From Caccovicinus sp964425595 (lineage in GTDB: Bacteria; Bacillota; Clostridia; Lachnospirales; Lachnospiraceae): 57,262 bases of DNA. A program made the position numbers and the translations under genes. The notes beneath the pieces were generated by a model. The model saw nothing but the letters and a program-made list of their open reading frames with translations. It was not told the DNA's origin and ran no database searches. Of the stretch, positions 1 through 8,350 are shown piece after piece; the stretch's first letter is position 1; each line of letters starts with the position of its first letter. Where the stretch lies: NCBI GenBank assembly GCA_964425595.1, contig CAYRMW010000007.1, forward strand, positions 1 through 57,262. The letters run 5' to 3'.

Positions 1-2
1 AG

Positions 3-326
3 TATGCCCTGTATCAGAAATCCATCCGTGACAAACAGGTGGAGCGGGCGCAAAATTTCCTGATCTGTTTCCTTGCAATGACCATCTACCGTTATCTTGA
101 GAAAAAACTGGATTCAAAATATACCTGTGAGGAATTGTTGGATACATTGAAAGCGATGAATTTTGCCGGGATCCAGGAGCAGGGGTTCATCCCACTGTAT
201 CGGCGGGAAAAGATTACAGATGCTCTTCACTAAGCCTGCGGTTTCCGGACAGACTTCCAATTCATAACCAAAAGTAAAATGAGAACGATCCAGAAAAAAG
301 CAAAGGGAAGGAATAAATTACTATAG
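3..326 (+). pseudogene. IS1634/IS4-type transposase, C-terminal end, broken by a nonsense codon
   Basis: The reading frame is already open at base 3 and resembles the C-terminus of IS1634-type DDE transposases: a helical LxxYRYLEKKL stretch, then a conserved tail ending in TDALH. A TAA at 231-233 stops it at DALH. Read through that codon, the same frame continues as ACGFRTDFQFITK and a basic tail to TAG at 324-326, which is how I remember this family ending (DALHEACGFRTD...). One GAA-to-TAA change explains the stop. The rest of the element lies left of the window. Bases just after 326 (TATAGTCGTCCC) may be the right end of the element, but I cannot prove a terminal repeat from one end. Probably inactive. 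The family name is from memory. Confidence 0.75.
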
Positions 327-376
327 TCGTCCCAAAAGGCAAATTTAACTCACGAAACAGTGAACTCCAAAACTGC

Positions 377-410
377 GAAAAGGGCCTGGGTAAAGTACCC
401 AGGTCCTTGT
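377..410 (-). terminator. Intrinsic terminator of the rlmD transcript
   Basis: Hairpin with arms CCTGGGT/ACCCAGG (extended to about 10 bp with one mismatch) at about 384-405, followed on the minus strand by CTTTTCG. It lies beyond the decayed rlmD extension, so the remnant is probably still transcribed. Confidence 0.65.
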
Positions 411-417
411 GTAATCA

Positions 418-560
418 CTATATCATTTGAAAATACTTCAGCGCTGCCACAATCGCCGCTTCTTTTTCCGGCGGACACTTCAGCTGTCTGCCATTTTCAG
501 ACTTTGATATCCATGCCCTCCAGAGAGAACTCCACACGCACTTTCTTTGAGTCGATTTTA
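418..560 (-). pseudogene. Decayed C-terminal extension of rlmD
   Basis: Minus-strand sequence behind the rlmD stop still encodes family-like peptides in other frames. Skipping a single T in the GGATAAAATC context turns LSKG-stop into LSKGKIDSKKVRVEF and on through SLEGMDIKV. After a second frame change it reads SENGRQLKCPPEKEAA and on to ALKYFQMI-stop at 418-420. Both pieces match, from memory, the C-terminal extension of Lachnospiraceae RlmD/RumA proteins (DSKKVRVEFSLE and CPPEKEAAIxEALxYFxMI), but the 40-odd residues that normally separate them are missing. It therefore looks like one frameshift plus an internal deletion. The catalytic core upstream is intact. Confidence 0.65.
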
Positions 561-1946
561 TCCCTTGGAAAGCTGGACAACCGTCTCTATATTCCCCGTA
601 AACGGAAACATATCCACTCCGCACGCCTTCTCCACCCGATATCCGGCTTCCATCAGGGGAACAAGATCCCGGATCAGGCTCGTGGGTTTGCAGGATACAT
701 AGACGATCTTGTCTACGCCAAAAGCGATGATCTTAGGCAGCGCCTTCGGATGGATCCCGTCCCTCGGGGGATCCAGGACGATCAGATCCGGCTTTTCCGT
801 CAGCTCGTCCACGACCTTCAGCACATCTCCGGCCAGGAAGTGACAGTTCTCCAGGCCGTTCATCGCCGCGTTCTCCTCTGCCGCCTCCACCGCTTCCCGA
901 ACGATCTCCACGCCGGTCACGCTGCGGGCCACCGAAGCCAGAAGTTGGGTGATGGTGCCGGTGCCGCTGTAGAGGTCGAAGACCACCTTATCTTTCGTAT
1001 CGCCGATGTAGCTTCTGACGGTATCGTAAAGCACTTCCGCTCCCAGGGAGTTGGTCTGAAAAAAGGAGAATGGGGTGATCTTAAAACGGAGTCCCAAAAG
1101 CTCCTCATAAAAAAAGTCCTGCCCATACAGGACTTCCGTGTGATCGTTTTGTACTACATCCGCCAGACTGTCATTCTGCGTATGAAGGATCCCGGCCAGC
1201 TTCCCTTCCAGAGGAAGCGCCAGCAAAAGCTGCGCCCAGTCCTGCAGAAGTTTTTGCTCCTCTTCTTTGTCCTGCAGCCACTCCAGCTGCGTTGAGGTCA
1301 CCAGATCGACCAGGATCTCTCCTGTTTTCACCGCGCGTCTCACCAGCAGGTGGCGGAGGTAACCGGTATGCTGCAGCTTTCGGTAAAATGGGGCAGAACA
1401 CGCGTCAAAAAAATCCCTGGTGGCCTTCAATATCCTGCCGAAATCCGGATGAACGATCCGGCAGTGTTCTGTGGTCACGATGTCATAAAAACTCCCGCGC
1501 CTATGCATCCCCAGGGCCAGCGGGCCGTCCTTCCAGGCATCGCCGAAAGAAAATTCCATCTTATTCCGATAGGCGTAAGGCGCGGGACTGGCCTGCACGC
1601 CCTGCCACTGGAAACTTTTCTCAGGACATACCGTATGCAAAAGTCCAAGCACCTGCTCTTCCTTGATCCTGCGCTGATGTTCATACGGCAGGCTCTGATA
1701 CAGGCAGCCGCCGCAGTCCGGAAAGTGTTCGCAGATATCCTCGGTCTTTTCTTCCGGCGCTTTCTCAAGAACTCGAAGGACGCGGCCTTCGCACTTTCCT
1801 TTGCGCTTTTTCGTCACCACGGCCTCAACAAGCTGGCCGGGGAGCGCGTTTTTCAGGACAATGCGCTCCCCGTCTACATTCATCATTCCTTTGTTGGGGA
1901 AGTCGATCGTTTCGATTCTCCCCCGGATCAGATCTCCTTTTTTCAT
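558..1946 (-). CDS. rlmD: 23S rRNA (uracil-1939-C5)-methyltransferase RlmD
   Basis: Predicted SAM-dependent methyltransferase that makes 5-methyluridine in 23S rRNA. A TRAM-like N-terminal domain (about residues 1-58) is followed by a C-x5-C-x2-C cluster (CEHFPDCGGC, about 72-81), which with a later Cys fits the [4Fe-4S] site of RlmD/RumA. The SAM-binding motif is FDLYSGTGTI, the DPPRDGI loop is present, and the nucleophile Cys is in VYVSCKP near the C-terminus. At 462 residues it has the usual length of the core enzyme. It lies 18 bases downstream of the small membrane protein gene and is probably cotranscribed with it. The frame ends at LSKG, directly before the remnant of a longer C-terminal extension. 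RlmD is preferred over RlmCD because this is the only copy seen, but specificity cannot be read from sequence alone. Confidence 0.9.
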   Translation of the reverse strand: MKKGDLIRGRIETIDFPNKGMMNVDGERIVLKNALPGQLVEAVVTKKRKGKCEGRVLRVLEKAPEEKTEDICEHFPDCGGCLYQSLPYEHQRRIKEEQVLGLLHTVCPEKSFQWQGVQASPAPYAYRNKMEFSFGDAWKDGPLALGMHRRGSFYDIVTTEHCRIVHPDFGRILKATRDFFDACSAPFYRKLQHTGYLRHLLVRRAVKTGEILVDLVTSTQLEWLQDKEEEQKLLQDWAQLLLALPLEGKLAGILHTQNDSLADVVQNDHTEVLYGQDFFYEELLGLRFKITPFSFFQTNSLGAEVLYDTVRSYIGDTKDKVVFDLYSGTGTITQLLASVARSVTGVEIVREAVEAAEENAAMNGLENCHFLAGDVLKVVDELTEKPDLIVLDPPRDGIHPKALPKIIAFGVDKIVYVSCKPTSLIRDLVPLMEAGYRVEKACGVDMFPFTGNIETVVQLSKG

Positions 1947-1964
1947 GATCTGTATCCGATTCCG

Positions 1965-2267
1965 CTACTCGGTCTTCTCCGCTGGCTTCTCTTCATCCTC
2001 AAAGAAGTCATCGTCGAAATCGTCTTCAAAATCATCCTCAAAGTCCTCCAGATAATCCGGAGTAAAGAAGCGGTAAACACCGTAAGCGATCATCGCTACC
2101 GCAGCCACTGCGCCGATAATGGCCAGGATCCAGAGGATGCAGTTTTTCTGTTTGTCCTCTTCTTCCTTCCTGTGTAAAAAGTCATTCAGCCTGGTGGCGT
2201 TCATGATGTCCTCCACCCGGTCTCTGGCCTCTTTCCCCACCACATCGAATCGATTCAGATTCATCAT
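1965..2267 (-). CDS. Small single-pass membrane protein with acidic Asp/Glu/Phe tail
   Basis: Not a family I can name. The 100-residue product has a charged N-terminal helix (MNATRLNDFLHRKEEEDKQK), one hydrophobic segment (ILWILAIIGAVAAVAMIAYG, about residues 48-67) and a very acidic tail with repeated EDDFED-type units. The Lys/Arg-rich side before the membrane segment suggests an N-in anchor. An upstream in-frame extension exists, but a GAAAGGAAG ribosome binding site sits 6 bases before the ATG at 2267, so that start is chosen; a second ATG follows directly. It precedes rlmD by 18 bases. The acidic tail resembles the N-terminal part of the protein at 24417, though I see no clear homology. 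Function unknown. Confidence 0.75.
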   Translation of the reverse strand: MMNLNRFDVVGKEARDRVEDIMNATRLNDFLHRKEEEDKQKNCILWILAIIGAVAAVAMIAYGVYRFFTPDYLEDFEDDFEDDFDDDFFEDEEKPAEKTE

Positions 2268-2369
2268 CACACTTCCTTTCTGCATCTTTGTTCCCGCAGA
2301 CAGCCGGCCAGGCTGCAAGGCCTGCGCCGTCCGGCGGACCCGCGGCCTGCCGTCTTTCCGCTTAGGGTA

Positions 2370-2398
2370 AGTATAGCATTTTTTTTTCAACTTTACTA
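2370..2398 (-). promoter_or_regulatory. Extended -10 promoter for the membrane protein-rlmD pair
   Basis: On the minus strand TGCTATACT gives an extended -10 (TGN plus TATACT at 2370-2375), preceded by an A-rich tract and a poor -35. It lies between the pcrA stop and the small membrane protein gene. Confidence 0.45.
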
Positions 2399-2400
2399 TC

Positions 2401-4725
2401 CTAAATTTCGGATGATTCAATCTTTTGCAGCCTGGCGAAATTGGCAAACATCCTTCTGACGCCGGCCTGATCGAAGCAGACAGTCACCTCATAGTCTTTC
2501 TTTTTGTCCACAATGGCCTGCACCACGCCTTCGCCGAAGCGCTCATGTCTGACCCGGTCGCCTTCTTTGTAGTCCAGCCTTTTTGCTTTGGTTACGGCAA
2601 AGACTTTTCCAAAGCCCGGATTGTTTCCATAAGAAAGCGCCGCGCCCGCGCTGTATTGCGAAGAACGCTCGTCCGTTCCTCCGGCCGCTGGCCGCTCTTT
2701 TGCCGGCCGCTCTGCCGCCGTTCCCCCTCCTGCCGTCCTTCCTGCTGCCGGCCACTCCGCCGCCGGCTTACTCTGTGTCCGCTTATCCCGTCCATGGCCG
2801 CCTGCATCCAGGTATTCCTCTGGGATCTCACGGACAAAGCGGCTTGGCTGGTAGTACTGGACGCTTCCGCGGATCATCCGCTTTTTGGCGCCGGTAAGCA
2901 GTAGCTCTTTCCTGGCGCGGGTGATCCCCACATAGCAGAGCCTGCGCTCTTCTTCGATGTCTTCCGGGTTCTCGGAGAATACGGCGCGAATGTTGGGGAA
3001 CAGCCCCTCCTCCATCCCGGCGATGCACACCACCGGGAATTCCAGACCCTTGGCGCTGTGCAGCGTCATCAGCGTCACCCGGTCTTCCTCTTCGTCCATC
3101 CGGTCCACATCGGCCACTAAAGCCACCTGCTCCAGAAAATCATCAAGATCCGGCTCCGGCGCGCTCAGGCTGTAGCTGGCCGCCTTGCTGATCAGCTCGT
3201 CGATATTCTCCATCCTGGCCTCCGCTTCCACTTTTCCTTCTTCCTTCAGATATTCCGTATATCCGGTCTGTTCAAGCACGGCCTGGATCAGTTCGTTCAA
3301 AGGGACTTCCGGATCTTTTGCGATCCGGCGCAGGGCGTCGATCTGTTCCACAAACTGCCGGATCTTCTGGCCCGACCGGCCCAGTCCTGGAACCTGGTCC
3401 CAGTTCTGCACCGCGTCATAAAGGTTCATCTCCTGCTCCGCGGCAAAGACCTTCAGCCGTCCGACGGTCACCTGACCGATCCCCCGCGGAGGCACATTGA
3501 TGATCCTGTCCACGGCCAGATCGTCTACGCCGTTGGCGATCGTCTTCAGATAGGCCAGCACATCCTTGATCTCCCTGCGCTGATAGAAATTGACGCCGCC
3601 GATCAGACGATACGGCACATTCTGGCGCACACAGTACTCCTCCAGGAGGCGGGACTGAGCGTTCGTCCGGTAAAGGACAGCCAGTTCTTTCCACTGCCGC
3701 CCTTCTTCATGTTTTCTGGCCAGCGTATTCACCAGGTACCCGGCCTCCTCTTCCGCAGTCAGAAAAAAGCGCGCGCGGGTCCTGCTGCCTTCTTCATTCG
3801 CCGTCCACAGGGTCTTTTTCTTTCTGCCCCGGTTGTTTCCGATCACTGCGTTGGCCGCGTGAAGGATGTTCGCGGTCGAGCGGTAATTCTGCTCCAGTTT
3901 CACCACCCGGGCTCCGGGAAAGACCGACTCAAAATCCAGGATATTGGTCACGTCGGCGCCCCGGAAACGGTAGATCGACTGATCATCGTCGCCGACCACG
4001 CACAGGTTCCGGTATTTCTCCGCCAACAGCGCAACCAGCTGAAACTGGGCATGGTTCGTATCCTGGTACTCGTCCACCATGATATAGCGGAAGCGTTCCT
4101 GGTAATGGTCCCGGATCTCCGGACAGGTCCGAAAAAGCTCCACGCCGTTGACGATCAGATCGTCAAAATCCATTGCGTTGTTCTGCCTGAGTTCCTTCTG
4201 GTATTCGCGGTACAGCCCGGCCTTTTTCTCCTCCCGGAAATCTGCGGCGTCCTGTTCACAGTCATCGGGCGTCCACAGCTTATCCTTGGCTGAGGAGATG
4301 TAGTTAAGCACATCCCTTTCCTTATAATAGTGGGTATCCACATTCAGCCGCTTAAAGATCTGGTGCATCAGCGTCTTCTGGTCGTCCGCGTCGTAAATGG
4401 TAAAATTCGTATCATACCCCAGATTCTCGCAATGTCTGCGCAGGATCCGCGCGCAGGCCGAGTGAAAGGTGCTCACCCATACGCTGTCCGCCCCTTCGCT
4501 GACCGTCCGTCCCACACGCTCCTTCATCTCGGCAGCCGCCTTATTCGTGAACGTGATGGCCAGGATATTCCATGGGCTGACCCCCTTGTCTTCAATCAGG
4601 TAGGCAATCCGATGGGTCAGCACCCTGGTTTTTCCGGATCCTGCCCCTGCCAGGACCAAAAGAGGGCCCTCCGTGCAGCGAACGGCCTCCCACTGTCTGT
4701 CATTTAACGCTTCTTGTCTGTTCAT
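2401..4725 (-). CDS. pcrA: ATP-dependent DNA helicase PcrA/UvrD
   Basis: Superfamily 1A 3'-5' DNA helicase of nucleotide excision repair and replication-restart type. Motif I is LAGAGSGKT (about residues 26-34), motif Ia AITFTNKAA, motif II VDEYQDTN, motif III GDDDQSIYRFRGA, motif IV QNYRS, motif V TLMTLHSAKGLEF and motif VI LCYVGITRARKEL. The C-terminal Tudor-like domain of PcrA is present (DRVRHERFGEG...). Between helicase core and Tudor domain lies an unusual low-complexity linker rich in Ala, Gly, Pro, Arg and Glu (DNA about 2640-2790). The frame can be extended by a TTG and a Gly codon to 4731, but AAGGCGG sits 7 bases before the ATG at 4725, giving 774 residues. Transcribed divergently from the DUF1836 gene. 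Confidence 0.95.
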   Translation of the reverse strand: MNRQEALNDRQWEAVRCTEGPLLVLAGAGSGKTRVLTHRIAYLIEDKGVSPWNILAITFTNKAAAEMKERVGRTVSEGADSVWVSTFHSACARILRRHCENLGYDTNFTIYDADDQKTLMHQIFKRLNVDTHYYKERDVLNYISSAKDKLWTPDDCEQDAADFREEKKAGLYREYQKELRQNNAMDFDDLIVNGVELFRTCPEIRDHYQERFRYIMVDEYQDTNHAQFQLVALLAEKYRNLCVVGDDDQSIYRFRGADVTNILDFESVFPGARVVKLEQNYRSTANILHAANAVIGNNRGRKKKTLWTANEEGSRTRARFFLTAEEEAGYLVNTLARKHEEGRQWKELAVLYRTNAQSRLLEEYCVRQNVPYRLIGGVNFYQRREIKDVLAYLKTIANGVDDLAVDRIINVPPRGIGQVTVGRLKVFAAEQEMNLYDAVQNWDQVPGLGRSGQKIRQFVEQIDALRRIAKDPEVPLNELIQAVLEQTGYTEYLKEEGKVEAEARMENIDELISKAASYSLSAPEPDLDDFLEQVALVADVDRMDEEEDRVTLMTLHSAKGLEFPVVCIAGMEEGLFPNIRAVFSENPEDIEEERRLCYVGITRARKELLLTGAKKRMIRGSVQYYQPSRFVREIPEEYLDAGGHGRDKRTQSKPAAEWPAAGRTAGGGTAAERPAKERPAAGGTDERSSQYSAGAALSYGNNPGFGKVFAVTKAKRLDYKEGDRVRHERFGEGVVQAIVDKKKDYEVTVCFDQAGVRRMFANFARLQKIESSEI

Positions 4726-4829
4726 TCCCAACCGCCTTTGTTCTCGCTTGTCTTGATCGTCCGCGGCGGCGCATCACCGCCCGGTCTCTTCTTTTATGTG
4801 TGCGGCACCCGCCGGCACCGGCAGAATGT

Positions 4830-4858
4830 ATTGTACTATATCCGTCTTCCGCCGTCAA
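4830..4858 (-). promoter_or_regulatory. Sigma-A-type promoter of pcrA
   Basis: Minus strand TTGACG (4853-4858), 17-base spacer, TACAAT (4830-4835), about 100 bases before the pcrA start. Confidence 0.65.
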
Positions 4859-4877
4859 AATATTTTCCCGATTTCTC

Positions 4878-4906
4878 TTGTCATACGGTTTTCAATACTA
4901 TATAAT
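4878..4906 (+). promoter_or_regulatory. Sigma-A-type promoter of the DUF1836 gene
   Basis: TTGTCA (4878-4883), 17-base spacer, TATAAT (4901-4906), 43 bases before the start codon. Back to back with the pcrA promoter. Confidence 0.75.
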
Positions 4907-4949
4907 ATGATGATACCAAAGTCAAGCAGACGCATTTTGAGGTGATAGC

Positions 4950-5570
4950 ATGAAAACCAATGAAGAACGGATCACATCTCTGCTGTCCTATTTAGACAGC
5001 TTATCCTATATTAAACCTGAGGAGATTCCCGATATCCAGCTGTACATGGATCAGGTGACCACCTTTATGGACGATCATCTGAAGAACACCAAGCGTTATC
5101 CCGATGATAAGGTCCTCACCAAAACCATGATCAACAATTATGCCAAGAATAACCTGCTTCCGTCTCCCGTCAAGAAGAAATATTCCAAAGAGCATATGCT
5201 GATGCTCATCTTTATCTACTATTTCAAGAGCCTGCTCTCCTTTAACGACATCGAGCAGCTGTTCAAGCCGATCCTGGAACATCATTTCGCTCAGGATTCC
5301 GGCCTTTCTCTGGAAGATATCTACCGTGAGGTCTTTTCACTTGGACACAGCCAGATGGCCCGTCTGAAAGACGATGTGGAGGCCAAATTTCAGGCCGCGC
5401 AAACGACCTTCCGGACTGCAGATGAGGCCTCCGGCGAGCGGGAATACCTGCAGCTGTTCACCTTTATCTGTGAGCTGTCCTTTGATGTGTACCTGAAAAA
5501 GCAGATGATCGAAGCGCTGGCAGACCAGCTGCGGAGCGAAGAGCCGCCTGGAGAAAAGCGCAGAAAATAA
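4950..5570 (+). CDS. DUF1836 domain protein, putative MerR-like regulator
   Basis: Protein of 206 residues that looks like the DUF1836 family, which is common in Clostridia and Bacilli. Family-like stretches are LPDxQLYMDQVxxFMDxHL, then KxLTKTMINNYAKNNLLPSPVKKKYSKEH read in two parts, followed by helices with HMLMLIFIYYFKSLLS. The TKTMINNYAKNNLLP segment resembles the helix-turn-helix and wing of MerR-type regulators, so DNA binding is plausible but unproven. Ribosome binding site GAGGTG lies 6 bases before the ATG. Single gene between its own promoter and a terminator. Confidence 0.75.
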   Translation: MKTNEERITSLLSYLDSLSYIKPEEIPDIQLYMDQVTTFMDDHLKNTKRYPDDKVLTKTMINNYAKNNLLPSPVKKKYSKEHMLMLIFIYYFKSLLSFNDIEQLFKPILEHHFAQDSGLSLEDIYREVFSLGHSQMARLKDDVEAKFQAAQTTFRTADEASGEREYLQLFTFICELSFDVYLKKQMIEALADQLRSEEPPGEKRRK

Positions 5571-5610
5571 CGGCTTCCCCCTGCCGGATGGTGATGGCGG
5601 GAGAGATAAA

Positions 5611-5657
5611 AGAAGTGCTGCAGGACCGGTCTTTCCAGTCAGGCAGCACCTTTCTTT
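5611..5657 (+). terminator. Terminator between the convergent DUF1836 and yerC-like genes
   Basis: Arms GTGCTGC (5615-5621) and GCAGCAC (5643-5649), then CTTTCTTTAT. The T-rich tail overlaps the stop codon of the convergent yerC-like gene. Confidence 0.6.
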
Positions 5658-5991
5658 ATGGTTTTTCGGCAGTCTGCTCATCCTCTGCGCCCTCACCGGC
5701 CTCCTGCGCCTTAAGACGCTGGAAGACCAGATCATATCCGTCATTCCCGTAGTTCAGCGAACGGTTCACGCGGCTTATGGTAGCCGTAGATGCGCCGGTC
5801 TTTTCGGCGATTTCCAGATAGGTCCCCCCCTCCCGCAGCATCTTCGCTACCTCATAGCGCTGGGACAGCGATAAAAGCTCATTAATGGTACATACATCTT
5901 CAAAAAACAGGTAGCACTCCTCTTGGTTCTTCAACGTTAAGATTGCCTGGAAGAGATGCTCCACCGCCTCTGTTTTAATCTTTTTATTCAT
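5656..5991 (-). CDS. YerC/YecD family TrpR-related regulator
   Basis: Small DNA-binding protein (111 residues) of the TrpR-like YerC family. The core reads INELLSLSQRYEVAKML, then GGTYLEIAEKTGASTATISR, a clear helix-turn-helix (about residues 55-75), followed by SLNYGNDGYDLV. The C-terminal tail is Glu-rich. The frame opens 15 codons earlier, but GGAGGGG stands 8 bases before the ATG at 5991 and none precedes the longer start. In Bacillus the family has been linked to nucleotide metabolism; here there is no linked target. It lies in the same direction as, and downstream of, the hydratase gene, with its own probable promoter overlapping the hydratase end. Confidence 0.85.
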   Translation of the reverse strand: MNKKIKTEAVEHLFQAILTLKNQEECYLFFEDVCTINELLSLSQRYEVAKMLREGGTYLEIAEKTGASTATISRVNRSLNYGNDGYDLVFQRLKAQEAGEGAEDEQTAEKP

Positions 5992-6026
5992 GGTCCGATC
6001 CCCTCCCGAGTCGTTTCGCCTGTTCC

Positions 6027-6055
6027 AATATACCACACTAAAGTCTGAAAGTCTA
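6027..6055 (-). promoter_or_regulatory. Possible promoter of the yerC-like gene
   Basis: Minus strand TAGACT (6050-6055), 17-base spacer, TATATT (6027-6032). The -35 overlaps the end of the hydratase gene. Confidence 0.45.
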
Positions 6056-8350
6056 CCGGTTTTGGCTCCGGTTTCGATTGAAGTTGATCAGGCACCCCGC
6101 TTTTACGATCTCCCGCTCCTCCGGCGTCATGTCTGCGATGGATAACGTGATCTCCTTCACCTGTTCTCCCAGTACATACGCTTTGATGTCCTGCAGATCG
6201 CCGTCCAGGATCGTGCGGATCCCTGGAACGTAGAGGTAATCCCCTACCGTAAACTCCGGCTCTGCCTCCATCTGGAAGGGGATCATGCCCCAGTTCATGA
6301 CATTGGAGCGGTAGCGTTTGGTCGCGTATTCCTTCGTGATGTTTGCGAGACCGCCGATCACCCGCTGACAGCTGGCTGCCTGCTCTCTGGCCGAGCCGTC
6401 GCCCGGCTTCACCGCATAGATCACGCTGCCGATCTCCGTATCCGCAGCCTGCACCGCCTCCTGTCCGGGGATGCTGCGGATCTGCGCAAACACCGCGCGC
6501 AATTCCGGCGCAAGGCGCTCCGGATCTTCGCCGTTTGCTCTGGCTTTCTCCAGCTGATCTACCGCTTTTGCCCGTCCCACATACTCCGGATCTCTCCGGG
6601 AAAGGGTAAACTCCGCCAGTCCCAGGGGATTGGAGCGGTAAGATGAGGTCTCGCCCGATGGGATCAGCTCATCGGTGGTCGTGACCGGATCCATGATCTT
6701 TGCGCAGACCTTCAGAAGGATATTCTCCGAAAGCGCGCTCATTTCGGGCCAATCCTTAATGTTCGGACCATAGACCAGGGGCTGTGATGCGTCGCCCTTT
6801 CCGAATCCCTGATATACTCTCGTATCATAGGAGGTGCGGTCAAATTCATAAGCCGGCACATCGTCCCATCCGTCCATCTCCAGAGCGGAAGTCAGGATGC
6901 CGCCGTTTGCCGCCGTCGCCGCGATGGAACGTGCGTCCATCAGCGCCACCGCGGCCATCTGACCGTTCCCCGGCTTAGAACCCTCCCGATTCGGGAAGTT
7001 CCTGGTCGTATGGCGGATACTCAGGCCGTTGTTGCACGGGGTATCGCCCGCGCCGAAGCATGGGCCGCAGAAAGCGGTCCGGATGATGGCGCCCGCGGCC
7101 ATCAGGTCGGATACGGCGCCCTTTTTGACCAGATCCATAAATACCGGCTGCGAAGAGGGATATACCGCCAGAGAAAATTCGCCGCAGCCACAGCTTTTTC
7201 CCTTTAACGCATGCGCCGCCTCGATCACATTCGTATAATTTCCTCCCGCGCAGCCGGCGATAATGCCCTGCTGCACCCGGAGCTTTCCGTTTTCGATCTT
7301 ATCCGTCAGCGTAAAGGCCGCCCGTTCGCCGCTCACCCGGGCGGCTTCCTTTTCCACCTCGCGGAGGATGTCGCCGGGATTTGCGTTCAGCTCATCGATC
7401 GTATACGTATTGCTGGGATGGAAAGGCAGCGCGATCATCGGCTTAACGGCGCTTAAGTCCACGTAAACGCAGCCGTCGTAGTAGGCAATCTCTGCCGGAT
7501 CAAGCTTCCTGTAGTCATCCTCCCTGCCATGCAGACGCAGGTAAGCTGCCGTATCCTCATCCGTCCTCCAGATGGAGGAAAGGCAGGTCGTCTCCGTCGT
7601 CATGACGTCGACGCCGTTCCGGTAGTCGGTGCTCATGGAGGCCACACCGGGCCCCACAAACTCCATCACCTTATTCTTTACATAGCCGTTTTTAAAGACC
7701 GCGCCAATGATCGCCAGCGCGATATCCTGCGGTCCCACCCCCGGCGCCGGCCGTCCCGTCAGATAGATCGCCACGACGCCGGGATAGGCTACATCGTAAG
7801 TATCACGCAGAAGCTGCTTGACCAGCTCTCCTCCGCCTTCGCCGATGGCCATGGTGCCCAGAGCGCCGTAACGGGTGTGGCTGTCCGAGCCCAGGATCAT
7901 CTTTCCGCAGCCGGCCATCATCTCCCGCATATACTGATGGATTACGGCAATATGCGGCGGCACATAGATCCCACCGTATTTCTTCGCCGCGGAGAGGCCG
8001 AACATGTGGTCGTCTTCATTGATGGTGCCGCCTACCGCGCACAGCGTATTGTGACAGTTCGTCAGCACATACGGGACAGGGAACGTTTCCATTCCAGAAG
8101 CTTTGGCCGTCTGTACGATACCTACAAAAGTGATATCGTGGGAAGCCATGGCATCAAAACGAAGCTTTAAATGTTCCCTGTCTCCCGATACATTGTGCTG
8201 CTCCAGGATCGAACAGGCGATGGTCCCCCTTCTGGCCGTCTCCCTGTCCGTTTCCTTTCCTGTCAGCGCCTTGACCTTTTCCGCCTCGGCTTCCGGTACG
8301 ATCTCTGTCCCGTTCACCAGGTAAACACCGCCGTCGTACAGTGATATCAT
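6053..8350 (-). CDS. Aconitase-fold hydratase, YbhJ type
   Basis: Large (765 residues) aconitase-superfamily protein most like E. coli YbhJ, whose substrate is not known to me. Aconitase-type features are GSDSHTRYGALG near residue 155, the iron-sulfur ligand Cys in the GCAGGNYTN loop and the CxxC in FCGPCFGAGD, and a swivel-domain RSNVMNWGM stretch near the C-terminus. All three cluster cysteines are present, so it should bind a [4Fe-4S] cluster. The start ATG overlaps the stop of the DUF4129 gene (ATGA), so it is translationally coupled as the last gene of the MoxR operon. This is not a citrate-cycle context. A role in another hydroxy-acid dehydration is possible, but the substrate cannot be inferred. 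Confidence 0.85.
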   Translation of the reverse strand: MISLYDGGVYLVNGTEIVPEAEAEKVKALTGKETDRETARRGTIACSILEQHNVSGDREHLKLRFDAMASHDITFVGIVQTAKASGMETFPVPYVLTNCHNTLCAVGGTINEDDHMFGLSAAKKYGGIYVPPHIAVIHQYMREMMAGCGKMILGSDSHTRYGALGTMAIGEGGGELVKQLLRDTYDVAYPGVVAIYLTGRPAPGVGPQDIALAIIGAVFKNGYVKNKVMEFVGPGVASMSTDYRNGVDVMTTETTCLSSIWRTDEDTAAYLRLHGREDDYRKLDPAEIAYYDGCVYVDLSAVKPMIALPFHPSNTYTIDELNANPGDILREVEKEAARVSGERAAFTLTDKIENGKLRVQQGIIAGCAGGNYTNVIEAAHALKGKSCGCGEFSLAVYPSSQPVFMDLVKKGAVSDLMAAGAIIRTAFCGPCFGAGDTPCNNGLSIRHTTRNFPNREGSKPGNGQMAAVALMDARSIAATAANGGILTSALEMDGWDDVPAYEFDRTSYDTRVYQGFGKGDASQPLVYGPNIKDWPEMSALSENILLKVCAKIMDPVTTTDELIPSGETSSYRSNPLGLAEFTLSRRDPEYVGRAKAVDQLEKARANGEDPERLAPELRAVFAQIRSIPGQEAVQAADTEIGSVIYAVKPGDGSAREQAASCQRVIGGLANITKEYATKRYRSNVMNWGMIPFQMEAEPEFTVGDYLYVPGIRTILDGDLQDIKAYVLGEQVKEITLSIADMTPEEREIVKAGCLINFNRNRSQNR

